DNA of 64,000 nucleotides from Rhizobium brockwellii (GCF_000769405.2 NZ_CP053439.1:3348001-3412000); one strand, 5' to 3'. Positions 32,011 through 41,816 are shown, numbered from the stretch's first letter. A program made the numbers and translations. Notes: a model not told the origin generated them from the sequence alone.

Positions 32011-32955
32011 ATGGGGGCAGTCGCTGTGAAACCCGACACCTTCAAGGACAAGATCGTCCCCGTCACCACAATCCTGCTGGCGCTCGTCGTCATCTGGTAT
32101 GTCGCCGCCATCCTCATGAACGCGCCGTTCCAGCGCGACATGGACGGCCGCGCCGGTGTTACACCTACGACCCTCGAATTCATCGGCAAGACGCTGGCGC
32201 AGCCGAAGCCGATTTTGCCGGCGCCGCATCAGGTGGCGCAGAACGTCTACGAGAACACCTTCATGCGCAGCCTTTCGAGCAACCGCAGCCTCGTCTATCA
32301 CAGCTGGGTAACGCTCTCCTCCACCCTTCTCGGCTTCGGCTTCGGCATGCTGCTCGGCATCCTTCTCGCCGTGCTCATCGTCCACAACCGCGCCATGGAC
32401 CGCTCGCTGATGCCCTGGCTGGTGGCGAGCCAGACCATACCGATCCTCGCCATCGCGCCGATGATCGTCATCATCTCCTATAACGTGCTGACCGGCGACA
32501 ATGCCGTTGCACACCTCCTCAATCTCGATTCCGACGCCTCCCGTCTTGTCTCGAAGGCGCTGATCTCCACCTATCTCTCCTTCTTTCCGGTCGCCGTCGG
32601 CATGGTGAAGGGGCTGCGTTCGCCTGAAATCATGCATCTCGACCTGATGCGCACCTATTATGCCAGCCCGATGCAGACTTTCTGGAAGCTGCGCGTTCCA
32701 GCCTCGATCCCATTCCTCTTCACCTCGATGAAGGTCGCGATCGCCGCCAGCCTCGTCGGCGCCATCGTCGGCGAGCTGCCGACGGGTGCTGTCGCCGGCA
32801 TCGGCTCGAAGCTGCTCGCCGGCTCCTATTACAGCCAGACCATCGATATCTGGGCCGCCCTCGTCGCCGGATCGCTGCTCGCGGGCATCCTGGTTGCGAT
32901 TGTCGGCGTCGCGGCGAAAATCGTCGACCGCGCCATGGGCGGGAGACCGGCATGA
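32011..32955 (+). CDS. ABC transporter permease 1 of the NMT1-type importer
   Basis: A 314-residue BPD-type permease with about six predicted helices. The coupling motif region is LRVPASIPFLFTSMKVAIAASLVGAIVGE. Compared with SsuC/TauC-type permeases there is a longer first periplasmic loop (about 35-95). GTG at 32026 is an alternative start. It is followed by the second permease with a 4-base overlap (ATGA), so the two form a heteromeric pore, as in RibX/ThiX-like systems with paired permeases. Confidence 0.87.
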   Translation: MGAVAVKPDTFKDKIVPVTTILLALVVIWYVAAILMNAPFQRDMDGRAGVTPTTLEFIGKTLAQPKPILPAPHQVAQNVYENTFMRSLSSNRSLVYHSWVTLSSTLLGFGFGMLLGILLAVLIVHNRAMDRSLMPWLVASQTIPILAIAPMIVIISYNVLTGDNAVAHLLNLDSDASRLVSKALISTYLSFFPVAVGMVKGLRSPEIMHLDLMRTYYASPMQTFWKLRVPASIPFLFTSMKVAIAASLVGAIVGELPTGAVAGIGSKLLAGSYYSQTIDIWAALVAGSLLAGILVAIVGVAAKIVDRAMGGRPA

Positions 32956-34079
32956 GACATCTGACCTTCTCCTGGCAAGGCGTGCTCGCCCTACTCCTCT
33001 GCGTCGGAGCGCTGACGTCCCTCCCGCTCCTGGCCGACGGCGCGACGCGCCCCCTTACCGATGGCACGGCAAGCCTCATTTTCATCATCGTCATCGCGGC
33101 TGCCCTGCTGTCTCTAGCACCGCAGCCGCCGGCCTATCGGGCCACCGTGCTGTTTATCGGCGCGCATGGCGCCGCCTGGATGCTGCTTTCGGCTCTTTCC
33201 GGCAACGAGGGCGCGGCGACGCGGGCATTCTTCCTGCTGCTCTTTGCGTGCTGGCTGCTTGCCTGGCGATGCGTCACCGAACTGTCGAAACTGCAGCCCG
33301 TCACCACTTCCGGCAAGTCGGCGCTCCAGCTCCTGATCCCGGCGATCTTCGGCGCCTGGATCCTCATTCTCTGGGAGGCGGTCACGCGCGGCGCCGGCGT
33401 TCCCTTCATCCTGCTGCCGCCGCCGAGCGCCATCGGGGCGCGGTTCATGGCGTCGCTGCCGATCCTCGGCGCGGACGTCAGGCAGACGATTTTCAAGGCG
33501 GTGCTGATCGGTTATATCGTCGGCTGCCTCAGTGGCTTCGTCGTTGCGGTGCTGGCCGACCGCATCGCCTTCCTGCGCCGCGGCCTTCTGCCGATCGGCA
33601 ACATGGTTTCAGCGCTGCCGATCATCGGCGTCGCCCCTGTCATGGTCATGTGGTTCGGCTTCGACTGGCCGTCGAAGGCCGCCGTCGTCATCATCATGAC
33701 CTTCTTCCCGATGCTGGTGAATACCGTCGCCGGCCTTGCCGCCTCCGGCAGCATGGAGCGCGACCTGATGCGCACCTATGCTTCCGGCTATTGGCAGACG
33801 CTGCTGAAGCTCAGGCTTCCGGCGGCAATGCCCTTCATTTTCAACGCACTGAAGATCAACTCGACGCTGGCGCTGATTGGTGCCATCGTTGCGGAATTCT
33901 TCGGGACGCCGATCGTCGGCATGGGCTTCCGTATCTCCACCGAGATCGGCCGCATGAATGTCGACATGGTCTGGGCGGAAATCGCCGTCGCGGCGCTGGC
34001 CGGCTCGATCTTCTATGGCATCATCGCCCTGACCGAACGGGCGGTGACGTTCTGGCATCCGTCTATCCGTGGTGGCTAG
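32952..34079 (+). CDS. ABC transporter permease 2 of the NMT1-type importer
   Basis: A 375-residue permease. An N-terminal extra segment of about 110 residues holds three or four helices, then the standard BPD permease domain (about 130-370), with the coupling region LRLPAAMPFIFNALKINSTLALIGAIVAEFFG. The start overlaps the stop of permease 1. The longer length is due to the N-terminal membrane segment. Pairs with permease 1, the ATPase at 31011 and the binding protein at 34138. Confidence 0.87.
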   Translation: MRHLTFSWQGVLALLLCVGALTSLPLLADGATRPLTDGTASLIFIIVIAAALLSLAPQPPAYRATVLFIGAHGAAWMLLSALSGNEGAATRAFFLLLFACWLLAWRCVTELSKLQPVTTSGKSALQLLIPAIFGAWILILWEAVTRGAGVPFILLPPPSAIGARFMASLPILGADVRQTIFKAVLIGYIVGCLSGFVVAVLADRIAFLRRGLLPIGNMVSALPIIGVAPVMVMWFGFDWPSKAAVVIIMTFFPMLVNTVAGLAASGSMERDLMRTYASGYWQTLLKLRLPAAMPFIFNALKINSTLALIGAIVAEFFGTPIVGMGFRISTEIGRMNVDMVWAEIAVAALAGSIFYGIIALTERAVTFWHPSIRGG

Positions 34080-34137
34080 GCGCGCACGGGCTCCAGAAAC
34101 GGGTCCGGGCATAACTTCAGAGGGTAAGGATAAGAAA

Positions 34138-35109
34138 ATGAGAAAGTTGATGGTTGCAATGATGGCGAGCGCGATGTCGCTTGCATCGGCCCATGCGATG
34201 GCCGCCGACAAGGTGGTGCTGCAGCTGAAATGGGTCACGCAGAGCCAGTTCGGCGGCTACTACGTCGCCAAGGAAAAGGGCTTCTATAAGGAAGAAGGCC
34301 TCGACGTCGACATCAAGCCGGGTGGCCCTGATATCGCCCCCGAGCAGGTGATTGCCGGCGGCGGCGCCGATGTCATCGTCGACTGGATGGGCGGTGCCCT
34401 GGTTGCCCGCGAAAAGGGCGTTCCGCTCGTCAACATCGCCCAGCCCTACCAGAAGGCGGGCCTGGAAATGGTCTGCCGCAAGGACGGCCCGATCAAGACC
34501 GAAGCCGACTTCAAGGGCCACACGCTCGGCGTCTGGTTCTTCGGCAACGAATATCCCTTCTTCGCCTGGATGAACAAGCTCGGCCTGTCCACAGAAGGCG
34601 GTCCGAACGGCGTCACCGTGCTGAAGCAGAGCTTCGATGTGCAGCCGCTTGTCCAGAAGCAGGCCGACTGCATCTCCGTCATGACCTATAACGAATACTG
34701 GCAGGCGATCGATGCCGGCTTCAAGCCGGAAGAACTCACGGTCTTCAACTACACGGAAATGGGCAACGACCTTCTTGAAGACGGCCTCTATGCGATGGAA
34801 GACAAGCTGAAAGACCCGGCCTTCAAGGAGAAGATGGTCAAGTTCGTCCGCGCATCGATGAAGGGCTGGAAATATGCCACCGAGAATCCCGACGAAGCCG
34901 CCGAGATCGTCATGGACAATGGCGGCCAAGACGACAACCATCAGAAGCGCATGATGGGTGAAGTCGCCAAGCTGGTCGGCGACAGCTCCGGCAAGCTGGA
35001 CGAGGCGCTCTATGCCCGCACGGCAAAGGCGCTGCTCGATCAGAAGATCATCAGCAAGGAGCCGTCGGGCGCCTGGACGCACGACATCACCGACGCCGCT
35101 TCCAAGTAG
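34138..35109 (+). CDS. NMT1/THI5-like periplasmic binding protein
   Basis: A 323-residue solute-binding protein. Signal peptide at about 1-22 (MRKLMVAMMASAMSLASAHA/MAADK). The mature start VVLQLKWVTQSQFGGYYVAKEKGFYKEEGLDVDI is the NMT1/THI5-like signature, found in proteins binding pyrimidine precursors, riboflavin or similar ring compounds. GAGGGTAAGG is the ribosome site. Given the neighbouring pyrimidine catabolic genes, a pyrimidine or related heterocycle is the best guess for its ligand. A strong terminator follows. Confidence 0.88.
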   Translation: MRKLMVAMMASAMSLASAHAMAADKVVLQLKWVTQSQFGGYYVAKEKGFYKEEGLDVDIKPGGPDIAPEQVIAGGGADVIVDWMGGALVAREKGVPLVNIAQPYQKAGLEMVCRKDGPIKTEADFKGHTLGVWFFGNEYPFFAWMNKLGLSTEGGPNGVTVLKQSFDVQPLVQKQADCISVMTYNEYWQAIDAGFKPEELTVFNYTEMGNDLLEDGLYAMEDKLKDPAFKEKMVKFVRASMKGWKYATENPDEAAEIVMDNGGQDDNHQKRMMGEVAKLVGDSSGKLDEALYARTAKALLDQKIISKEPSGAWTHDITDAASK

Positions 35110-35130
35110 TTTCGGCAGGATTGCGAAGCG

Positions 35131-35158
35131 AAACGCGCGGGAATTTTCCCGCGCGTTT
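35131..35158 (+). terminator. Strong intrinsic terminator after the importer operon
   Basis: Perfect 13-bp stem (AAACGCGCGGGAA with its complement) around two bases, followed by TTTTGTCTTTTT, 21 bases after the stop. Confidence 0.93.
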
Positions 35159-35615
35159 TGTCTTTTTGTGGAACGTGATGCCAAAAACTGTCCGCGGTAT
35201 TCGGACGACATTCTCTATCTATTTGATTTGGATGCTGATTCAGATTTCCGGTCAGTCGGCCTAAATCATCTGCATCCAGCAACCGAAAAAAATGCCTTGC
35301 AACTGTCGCATTTATCGGGCGTCAAACGTCTTAGGGATGAGGCGCGATCAATCTTCGTAATGTTGACATAACCTTGCGGTGATTGATTGACGTCGGAATG
35401 GTAATTATTATCGCCTAATGGGGAATTGTTTTCTGCCGGACTTGTAGATCGAGCAAATCGATACCACCTACAAGCCGAATTTGCCGGCGAGGGATGAAGA
35501 CGGCAAAGGATCGGCGGATACCTCTGAGAATGCAGGAAGGGCAGTGGCCTGATCGCGCGCTGAGTGGCAGACGCTCGAGTTCGGCCAACCTTATCATAAG
35601 ATTGGACGAAGACGC
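35159..35615. other. Intergenic region in front of the RND efflux genes
   Basis: Holds a family A palindromic repeat at 35170-35278. The remainder is more AT-rich (around 35360-35420) and probably contains the efflux promoter, but no -35/-10 pair is convincing. No gene seen. Confidence 0.5.
35170..35278. repeat. Two-hairpin palindromic repeat (family A, copy 2, decayed)
   Basis: The same order of segments as 13840-13953 (GTGATGCCAAAAACTG, then TTCGGACGACAT, then GATTCAGATTTCCGGTC and GGCCTAAATCATCTGC), with many differences. The stems are partly lost. Confidence 0.65.
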
Positions 35616-36806
35616 ATGGCACGCAAGCCGACTGGAATTCTAGGCGCCTCTACTCTTTTTGCAGCGGCACTTGCTGCATCCACCGCATTTTCGCAGGAAG
35701 CGCCGGTCGCAAAACCGCAGCAGAACCTGCCGGCGATCGTCGTCACCACGGCGGTGAACCGCACCCTCGTTGACCGTGTCATCGGCACCGGAACGGTCAA
35801 GCCCGTCGAAGAAGTCTATATCCAGCCGCAGGTCGAGGGCCTCTCGATCCGCACGCTGAAAGCCGATATCGGCGATAAGGTTCAGGCCGAAAGCACGTTG
35901 GCGACGCTCAACGATGACGCAGTGGTCCTGGAAAAGAGCCAGATGATGGCGACGAAGGCCAAGGGCGAGGCAAGCCTCGCCCAGCTGCGCGCCCAGCTCA
36001 TCGAGGCGCAGGCCAATGCCGAACAGGCAAGGCAGCAGCAGGCCCGCGCCCAGGAAATGGTCAAGAAGGGCACGGTTTCCACGGCCCAGGTCGAACAGGC
36101 CGAGGCGACTGCCGCCGCAGCCAATGCCCGCGTCGTCTCAGCCGAACAGGCGATCGAGGTCTCCGAAGCGGATCTCAAGGTCTTCGACAGCCAGATCGCC
36201 GATGCGGATTTGAAGCTGGCGCGCACCGACGTGAAGACGCCAGTCGCCGGTACGGTCTCGGCGAAGAACGCCAAGGTCGGCGCCATTGCCGCCGGCAACG
36301 GCGATCCGCTGTTCACCATCATCCGCGACGGCGATATCGAGCTTGTCGCTGAGGTCGCCGAAAGCGATGTCGTCAGGATCATGGCCGGCCAAAAGGCAAC
36401 GATTTCGCTTTCCGGCAGCCGTGAGAAGCTTTCCGGCGCCGTACGCCTGGTTTCGCCGACTGTCGATCCGGTCACCCGCCTTGGCCTCGTCCATATCTCC
36501 ATCGATGACGACAGCAAGGCGCGTTCCGGCATGTATGGCAGCGCCGAGATCATCGTGCGCGAGACTGAAGGCGTAGCGCTTCCCCTGACCGCAGTACTTA
36601 CCGCCAACGAAGGCTCCTCCGCCCGCAAAGTCGAGGACGGCGTGGTGAAATTCGCCAAGATCGAGACCGGCATCCAGGACGGCGCCTATGTCGAGGTGAT
36701 CGATGGATTGAAGACCGGCGACGAGGTCGTGGCCAAGGCGGGCGCTTACGTCCGCGACGGCGACCACATCACGCCGGTGCGTGAACAGCTCCCGGCTTCC
36801 AACTAA
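35616..36806 (+). CDS. RND efflux periplasmic adaptor (membrane fusion protein)
   Basis: A 396-residue HlyD/MexA-type adaptor. Signal peptide at about 1-25 (cleavage after AAST/AFS), then a half-lipoyl domain, a long coiled-coil hairpin (about 100-185, rich in Ala, Gln and Glu), the second half-lipoyl part (ARTDVKTPVAGTVSAKNAKVG), and beta-barrel and membrane-proximal domains. It links the inner-membrane RND pump encoded 12 bases downstream to an outer-membrane channel; no outer-membrane gene is adjacent, so a shared TolC-like channel is expected. Substrate unknown. Confidence 0.92.
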   Translation: MARKPTGILGASTLFAAALAASTAFSQEAPVAKPQQNLPAIVVTTAVNRTLVDRVIGTGTVKPVEEVYIQPQVEGLSIRTLKADIGDKVQAESTLATLNDDAVVLEKSQMMATKAKGEASLAQLRAQLIEAQANAEQARQQQARAQEMVKKGTVSTAQVEQAEATAAAANARVVSAEQAIEVSEADLKVFDSQIADADLKLARTDVKTPVAGTVSAKNAKVGAIAAGNGDPLFTIIRDGDIELVAEVAESDVVRIMAGQKATISLSGSREKLSGAVRLVSPTVDPVTRLGLVHISIDDDSKARSGMYGSAEIIVRETEGVALPLTAVLTANEGSSARKVEDGVVKFAKIETGIQDGAYVEVIDGLKTGDEVVAKAGAYVRDGDHITPVREQLPASN

Positions 36807-36818
36807 AGAGACCATCCG

Positions 36819-39800
36819 ATGAATTTTTCAGCCTGGTCCATCCGAAATCCCATTGCACCGCTGCTGGCCTTCTGCCTGCTGGTGTTCATCGGCATGCAGT
36901 CCTTCAACGCGCTGCCGATCACGCGCTTTCCGAACATCGACGTGCCGCTCGTTTCGATCAATGTGACGCAGAGCGGCGCTTCGCCGGCCGAGCTCGAAAT
37001 GCAGGTGACGAAGGAGATCGAAGACGCGGTGGCCTCCATCACCGGCATCGACGAAATCCAGTCGACGGTGACCGACGGCAGCTCGCAGACCGTCGTCATG
37101 TTCCGGATGGAAGTGCCGACCGAACAAGCCGTGCAGGACACCAAGGATGCGATCGACCGCATCCGCAGCGATCTGCCGACTACGGCCGAAGCACCGATCG
37201 TCTCCAAGGTCGATGTCGAGGGACAGGCGATCCAGACCTTCGCCGTTTCCTCGCCTGCCATGTCGCTGGAAGAACTTTCGTGGTTCGTCGACGATACGAT
37301 CAAGCGTTCGCTGCAGGGCCAGGCCGGCATCGGCCGTGTCGACCGTTACGGCGGCGCCGAGCGCGAAGTGCGCATCGAACTTACCCCTGACAAGCTCAAT
37401 GCCTACGGCATCACCGCCGCGAGCGTGAACCAGCAGCTGCGCGGCACCAACATCGACCTCGGCTCAGGCCGCGGCCAGGTGGCGGGAAGCGAACAGGCGA
37501 TCCGTGTTCTCGGCGACGCCCGCAACGTCGCCGACCTCGCCAACACGACGATCGGCCTGCCAAACGGCCGCTTCGTCAAACTATCCGATCTCGGCGTCAT
37601 CAAGGACACCTATGAGGAGCCGAAATCCTTCTCGCGCTTCAACGATACGCCAGTCGTTACCTTCGGCGTTTTCCGCTCCAAGGGCGCCAGCGAGGTCAGC
37701 GTCGCCGAAACCGTGGCGCAGAACCTCGACAAGGTGCGGACCGAAAATCCGAATGTGAAGATCGAACTGATCGACGATTCGGTCTATTTCACCTACGGCA
37801 ACTACGAAGCCGCCATCCATACGCTTCTCGAAGGCGCGCTACTCGCCGTCATTGTCGTCTTCCTGTTCCTGAGGAACTGGCGCGCGACGCTAATTTCGGC
37901 AATCGCCCTACCCTTGTCCGCGATCCCGACCTTCTGGATCATGGACATGATGGGTTTCTCACTGAACCTCGTCAGCTTCCTCGCTCTGACGCTCGCCACA
38001 GGTATCCTTGTCGACGATGCGATCGTCGAAATCGAAAACATCGCCCGCCACATCAAGATGGGCAAGACGCCCTATCGAGCGGCGATCGAGGCGGCTGATG
38101 AAATCGGCCTTGCCGTCATCGCCACCACCTTCACCATCATCGCCGTTTTCGTGCCCGTTTCCTTCATGCCGGGCATTCCGGGCCAGTACTTCATCCAGTT
38201 CGGCCTGACCGTCGCCTTCTCCGTCTTCTTCTCGCTGATGGTCGCGCGACTGATCACCCCGATGATGGCCGCCTATCTGATGCGCGCCGAAGACGGCATG
38301 GAAGACCATCACGACAATGATGGCCTGCTGATGCGGGGATACACCCGTCTCATACGTGGCACGACCGGACGCTGGTACACGCGTTATGCGACGCTGATTG
38401 TCGCGTTCGCTTTCCTGGTCGGCTCCGTTTTGCTGCTGATGCAGGTTCCCGGCAGCTTCCTGCCGCCGGAAGATGCCTCACGCATCGTTCTCTCCGTCGA
38501 ACTGCCGCCCAATGCGCGCCTTGACGACACCGAGAAGACGACGGATGCGATCTATGACAGGGTCAAGGATATCAATGGCGTCGATAGCGTCTTCGTCCTC
38601 GGTGGCGCATCGCCGAAGGGCGATCTCGAACTGCGCCGTGCGACCATTACACTGGCACTCGATAAGCTCGACCAATCGCTGGTCAAGAAGATGGTCAACG
38701 ACGTGATCGGCCGTATCCCCGTCATTGGCCCGAAACTGCCGAAGGTGGAGGTCCACGGCCGTGAACGCCCGCAGTGGGATATCGAAAAGGAAGTCTTCGC
38801 CAAGCTGCGTGACATTCCCGACGTCCGGATCCTGAAGCTCAATGACCGCGGCGAACGCGACCTCTCCTTCAACTTCCTTTCCAAGAACGACAAGGACCTG
38901 AACGACGCCGTGGGCATTCTGGAATCCAAGCTGCGCGCCGATCCGCTGCTTGCCAATGTCAGCGCCGACGGCTCCCTGCCCCGTCCGGAACTGCAGGTTC
39001 ACCCGCGCATGGATGAGGCGGCCCGCCTCGGCATTACGCCGCAGCAGATCTCCGAGACGATCCGCGTCGCCACCATCGGCGATGTCGATGCCGCCCTTGC
39101 CAAGATCTCGCTCGACGATCGCCAGATCCCGATCCGCGTTCAGGCCGCACTCGACATGCGTCGCGATCTCGCGGCCATCCGGACATTGAAGATCCAGACC
39201 GCCAGCGGCGGCACCGTTCCGCTCGCGAGCGTCGCCAATATCGACTATTCGGAAGGGGTAAGCTCGATCAAGCGCAACAACCGCTACCGCGTCGTCTCGA
39301 TCGGTTCCGACCTGCCGCAGGGCGTAGCACTCGACACTGCTTCGGCCCGCTTCCGTCAGATCGTCAACGACGCCAATATCCCGGCCACGGTGCACCTTGC
39401 CGAAAGCGGCGACACCAAGGTGCAGAGCGAGATGCAGCAGAGTTTCGTCAACGCCATGTTGATGGGCCTGCTGCTGGTGCTGACGGTGCTTATCCTGCTC
39501 TTCAAGGACGTGATCCAGCCCTTCACCATCCTGTTCTCACTGCCGCTCGCCATTGGCGGCGTCGCAGCCGGCCTGATCCTCACCAGCAATCCGCTGTCGA
39601 TGCCTGTCATGATCGGCATCCTGATGCTGATGGGTGTCGTCACCAAGAACGCGATCCTGCTCGTCGATTTCGCAATCGAGATGCGCCATCAGGGCATGCC
39701 TCGTGTCGAGGCCATGGTCGAAGCCGGCCGCAAGCGCGCCCGGCCGATCATCATGACCTCGATCGCCATGTCCGCGGGCATGCTGCCTTCCGCGCTTGGT

Positions 39801-40145
39801 GTCGGCGAAGGCGGCTCGTTCCGCGCGCCGATGGCAATCGCGGTGATCGGCGGCATCATCGTTTCGACCGTGCTCTCGCTCGTCGTCGTGCCCTCCTTCT
39901 TCCTGATCATGGACGATCTGTCCCGCCTGCTTGGCTGGGCTTTCGGTCGCCTGGTCGGCAGGAAGGACAACGAGGAACTGCCGCTGTCGCGCGAGGATCT
40001 CACCCGCGTCACCCGGGAGAACCGCGACGACATCGACTCGCTGGAGGAGCGCCTGACCGCGATCGAAAAGCCGGAAAGCAAACGCAAGAACGCCAAGGGC
40101 AACGACACCAACGTGCTGCGCTTGCCGCCCTTCGCGGCGGAATAA
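36819..40145 (+). CDS. RND family efflux permease
   Basis: An 1108-residue AcrB/MdtB-like pump with 12 predicted helices and two large periplasmic loops. The proton-relay aspartates are present in helix 4 (GILVDDAIVEIENIARH, about residues 394-410); helix 10-11 shows GVVTKNAILLVDFA. A charged C-terminal tail of about 60 residues beyond the last helix is longer than in AcrB. Forms an operon with the adaptor at 35616. Typical substrates are drugs, detergents or plant phenolics; the real one is unknown. A strong terminator follows. Confidence 0.94.
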   Translation: MNFSAWSIRNPIAPLLAFCLLVFIGMQSFNALPITRFPNIDVPLVSINVTQSGASPAELEMQVTKEIEDAVASITGIDEIQSTVTDGSSQTVVMFRMEVPTEQAVQDTKDAIDRIRSDLPTTAEAPIVSKVDVEGQAIQTFAVSSPAMSLEELSWFVDDTIKRSLQGQAGIGRVDRYGGAEREVRIELTPDKLNAYGITAASVNQQLRGTNIDLGSGRGQVAGSEQAIRVLGDARNVADLANTTIGLPNGRFVKLSDLGVIKDTYEEPKSFSRFNDTPVVTFGVFRSKGASEVSVAETVAQNLDKVRTENPNVKIELIDDSVYFTYGNYEAAIHTLLEGALLAVIVVFLFLRNWRATLISAIALPLSAIPTFWIMDMMGFSLNLVSFLALTLATGILVDDAIVEIENIARHIKMGKTPYRAAIEAADEIGLAVIATTFTIIAVFVPVSFMPGIPGQYFIQFGLTVAFSVFFSLMVARLITPMMAAYLMRAEDGMEDHHDNDGLLMRGYTRLIRGTTGRWYTRYATLIVAFAFLVGSVLLLMQVPGSFLPPEDASRIVLSVELPPNARLDDTEKTTDAIYDRVKDINGVDSVFVLGGASPKGDLELRRATITLALDKLDQSLVKKMVNDVIGRIPVIGPKLPKVEVHGRERPQWDIEKEVFAKLRDIPDVRILKLNDRGERDLSFNFLSKNDKDLNDAVGILESKLRADPLLANVSADGSLPRPELQVHPRMDEAARLGITPQQISETIRVATIGDVDAALAKISLDDRQIPIRVQAALDMRRDLAAIRTLKIQTASGGTVPLASVANIDYSEGVSSIKRNNRYRVVSIGSDLPQGVALDTASARFRQIVNDANIPATVHLAESGDTKVQSEMQQSFVNAMLMGLLLVLTVLILLFKDVIQPFTILFSLPLAIGGVAAGLILTSNPLSMPVMIGILMLMGVVTKNAILLVDFAIEMRHQGMPRVEAMVEAGRKRARPIIMTSIAMSAGMLPSALGVGEGGSFRAPMAIAVIGGIIVSTVLSLVVVPSFFLIMDDLSRLLGWAFGRLVGRKDNEELPLSREDLTRVTRENRDDIDSLEERLTAIEKPESKRKNAKGNDTNVLRLPPFAAE

Positions 40146-40162
40146 GCAAAACCCAGGAAATG

Positions 40163-40192
40163 AACGGGCCGGGAGCGATCTCCCGGCCCGTT
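40163..40192 (+). terminator. Intrinsic terminator after the RND pump gene
   Basis: AACGGGCCGGGAG pairs perfectly with CTCCCGGCCCGTT over a 4-base loop and is followed by TCGTTTTTTT, 17 bases past the stop. Confidence 0.93.
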
Positions 40193-40217
40193 TCGTTTTT
40201 TTGGTCATGTCTGACGG

Positions 40218-40231
40218 TTGACCAAAATCAA
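40218..40231. promoter_or_regulatory. Fnr/FixK-type box (anaerobox) in front of the Crp/Fnr gene
   Basis: TTGACCAAAATCAA matches TTGAT-N4-ATCAA with one mismatch and lies 80 bases before the Crp/Fnr-family start. May be used for control by FixK/FnrN or for autoregulation. Confidence 0.6.
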
Positions 40232-40311
40232 TTCCGTCGCCGTCTCCCTCCCGTATTTTGCCCGGCATGCACATGGAATTGGAAAGACCGGCCATATCAG
40301 GAGACCGGGAG

Positions 40312-40995
40312 ATGAACAGCACGCTGACATTCAACGGCCATGAGACCGCTGTGCTCGCCAAGGCCGACTTCATGGCCGGGCTCGACCACAACGAGGCTGA
40401 AGCCCTGCGCGCCTGCGCCACCGTTCTCTTCTGCGACCCGCACGACGTTCTCTTCGAGGAGGGCGACGAGGCGGCCTATTTCTATTGCGTGCTCAGCGGT
40501 TATGTCAGGCTCTATCGCCACAACAGTGACGGCAGGCAGGCCGACATCCGCATCTGCGAGCCTGGCGACAGCTTCGCTGAATGCCTGATCCATACCGACG
40601 AAACCTATCGCACCGGCGCGCAGGCGATGGATCATGCCGTGCTGGCGCGCTTCCACATTCCCAAGGTTCGGCTATTGCTCGAGGAACGGCCGCGGATCGG
40701 CAAGGCGATCATGCGCAGCCTGTCGCTGCATCTGATCTCGACGATGGAATGCCTGGCAAGCGATCGCATGCAGACCGCACCGCAGCGCGTGGCGCACTAT
40801 CTGCTGACCCACTGCGCCGGGAACGGTGCAGCCGCTTCGCTGCGGCTGCCCTTTCCCAAAAATCTGCTTGCCCGCAAGCTCGGCCTCGCACCAGAGGCGC
40901 TCTCGCGCGCCTTTTCGACGCTGAAGACGAAAGGCGTCACCGTGCGCGGCCGGGCGATCGCCATCAGCGACGTCGACCTGCTGCGGCAGGTCTGA
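40312..40995 (+). CDS. Crp/Fnr family transcriptional regulator
   Basis: A 227-residue regulator with an N-terminal cyclic-nucleotide-type beta-roll (about 15-130) and a C-terminal Crp helix-turn-helix (LARKLGLAPEALSRAFSTLKTKGV, about 182-205). The spaced N-terminal cysteines that hold the Fe-S cluster of FNR are absent, so it is nearer to Dnr/NarR-like or FixK-like members. The ATG at 40312 has a CAGGAGACCGGGA ribosome site. An Fnr-type box lies upstream. Its targets and signal are unknown; nitrogen-oxide or oxygen response is the usual role. Confidence 0.88.
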   Translation: MNSTLTFNGHETAVLAKADFMAGLDHNEAEALRACATVLFCDPHDVLFEEGDEAAYFYCVLSGYVRLYRHNSDGRQADIRICEPGDSFAECLIHTDETYRTGAQAMDHAVLARFHIPKVRLLLEERPRIGKAIMRSLSLHLISTMECLASDRMQTAPQRVAHYLLTHCAGNGAAASLRLPFPKNLLARKLGLAPEALSRAFSTLKTKGVTVRGRAIAISDVDLLRQV

Positions 40996-41014
40996 CCGCC
41001 AAAATCATCCCGCT

Positions 41015-41626
41015 TTAGAGCCCGCCCTGCTCCCTGAGGAAGCTGACGATCGAGCTGACGCCGTCGCCGCGCTTCATGTCGGAGAACACGAAGGGGCGGC
41101 TCGCACGCATGCGTGTCGCATCCCGGTCCATCACCTCGAGATCGGCGCCGACATAGGGCGCCAGATCCTTCTTGTTGATGACGAGCAGGTCCGATCGGGT
41201 GATGCCGGGGCCTCCCTTGCGCGGGATTTCCTCACCCTGGCAAACCGAGATGACATAGATGGTGATATCGGCAAGATCGGGCGAAAAGGTCGCCGCCAGA
41301 TTGTCGCCGCCGGATTCGATGAAGACGACGTCGAGATCGGGGATTCGCTGGTTGAGGCCGGCGATCGCCTGCAAATTGATCGTCGCATCCTCGCGGATGG
41401 CGGTATGCGGGCACCCACCCGTTTCGACACCGACGATGCGGTCCGAAGTCAATGCCTGCATCCGCACCAGCGCCTCGGCATCCTCTGTGGTGTAGATATC
41501 GTTGGTGACGACGGCGACGGAATAGTCGTCGCGCATCGCCTTGCAGAGCTTTTCGGTCAGCGCCGTCTTGCCCGAGCCGACCGGCCCGCCGATGCCGACA
41601 CGCAAAGGTCCGTTTCTTGATTTCAT
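41015..41626 (-). CDS. ureG: Urease accessory GTPase UreG
   Basis: A 203-residue GTPase that drives nickel insertion into urease. The P-loop is [11 protein letters not shown] (about residues 9-19), the metal-binding CPH motif is in [16 protein letters not shown], and [10 protein letters not shown] gives base specificity. The start at 41626 (MKSRNGPLR) fits the family; the frame runs on upstream through a repeat. Separated from ureF by about 190 bases that contain a palindromic repeat. Last gene of the urease cluster. Confidence 0.95.
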   Translation of the reverse strand: MKSRNGPLRVGIGGPVGSGKTALTEKLCKAMRDDYSVAVVTNDIYTTEDAEALVRMQALTSDRIVGVETGGCPHTAIREDATINLQAIAGLNQRIPDLDVVFIESGGDNLAATFSPDLADITIYVISVCQGEEIPRKGGPGITRSDLLVINKKDLAPYVGADLEVMDRDATRMRASRPFVFSDMKRGDGVSSIVSFLREQGGL

Positions 41627-41691
41627 GTGCCTTACTCCAATCGAACCCGGATGATAACGAACCCGCCCGCCCGCGCCACCGTCAAATGACT

Positions 41692-41790
41692 TAGAGCGCC
41701 TATTTTTCTTCGCATCACGGAAGCGCTCTATCTCTTTGTTTTCACGCAATTCCGGACGAAAAACCGCTGCGCACTTTTGCTGGAATTGCT
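41692..41790. repeat. Rhizobial palindromic repeat between ureF and ureG (family B, copy 2)
   Basis: Reverse-orientation relative of 6664-6765: read on the minus strand it shows AGCAATTCCAGCAAAA, GCGGTTTTTCGTCCGGAA and a TAGAGCG/CGCTCTA hairpin. Its insertion splits the ureF-ureG junction. Confidence 0.7.
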
Positions 41791-41816
41791 CTCACCGCAG
41801 CGATAATTTCGGACAA

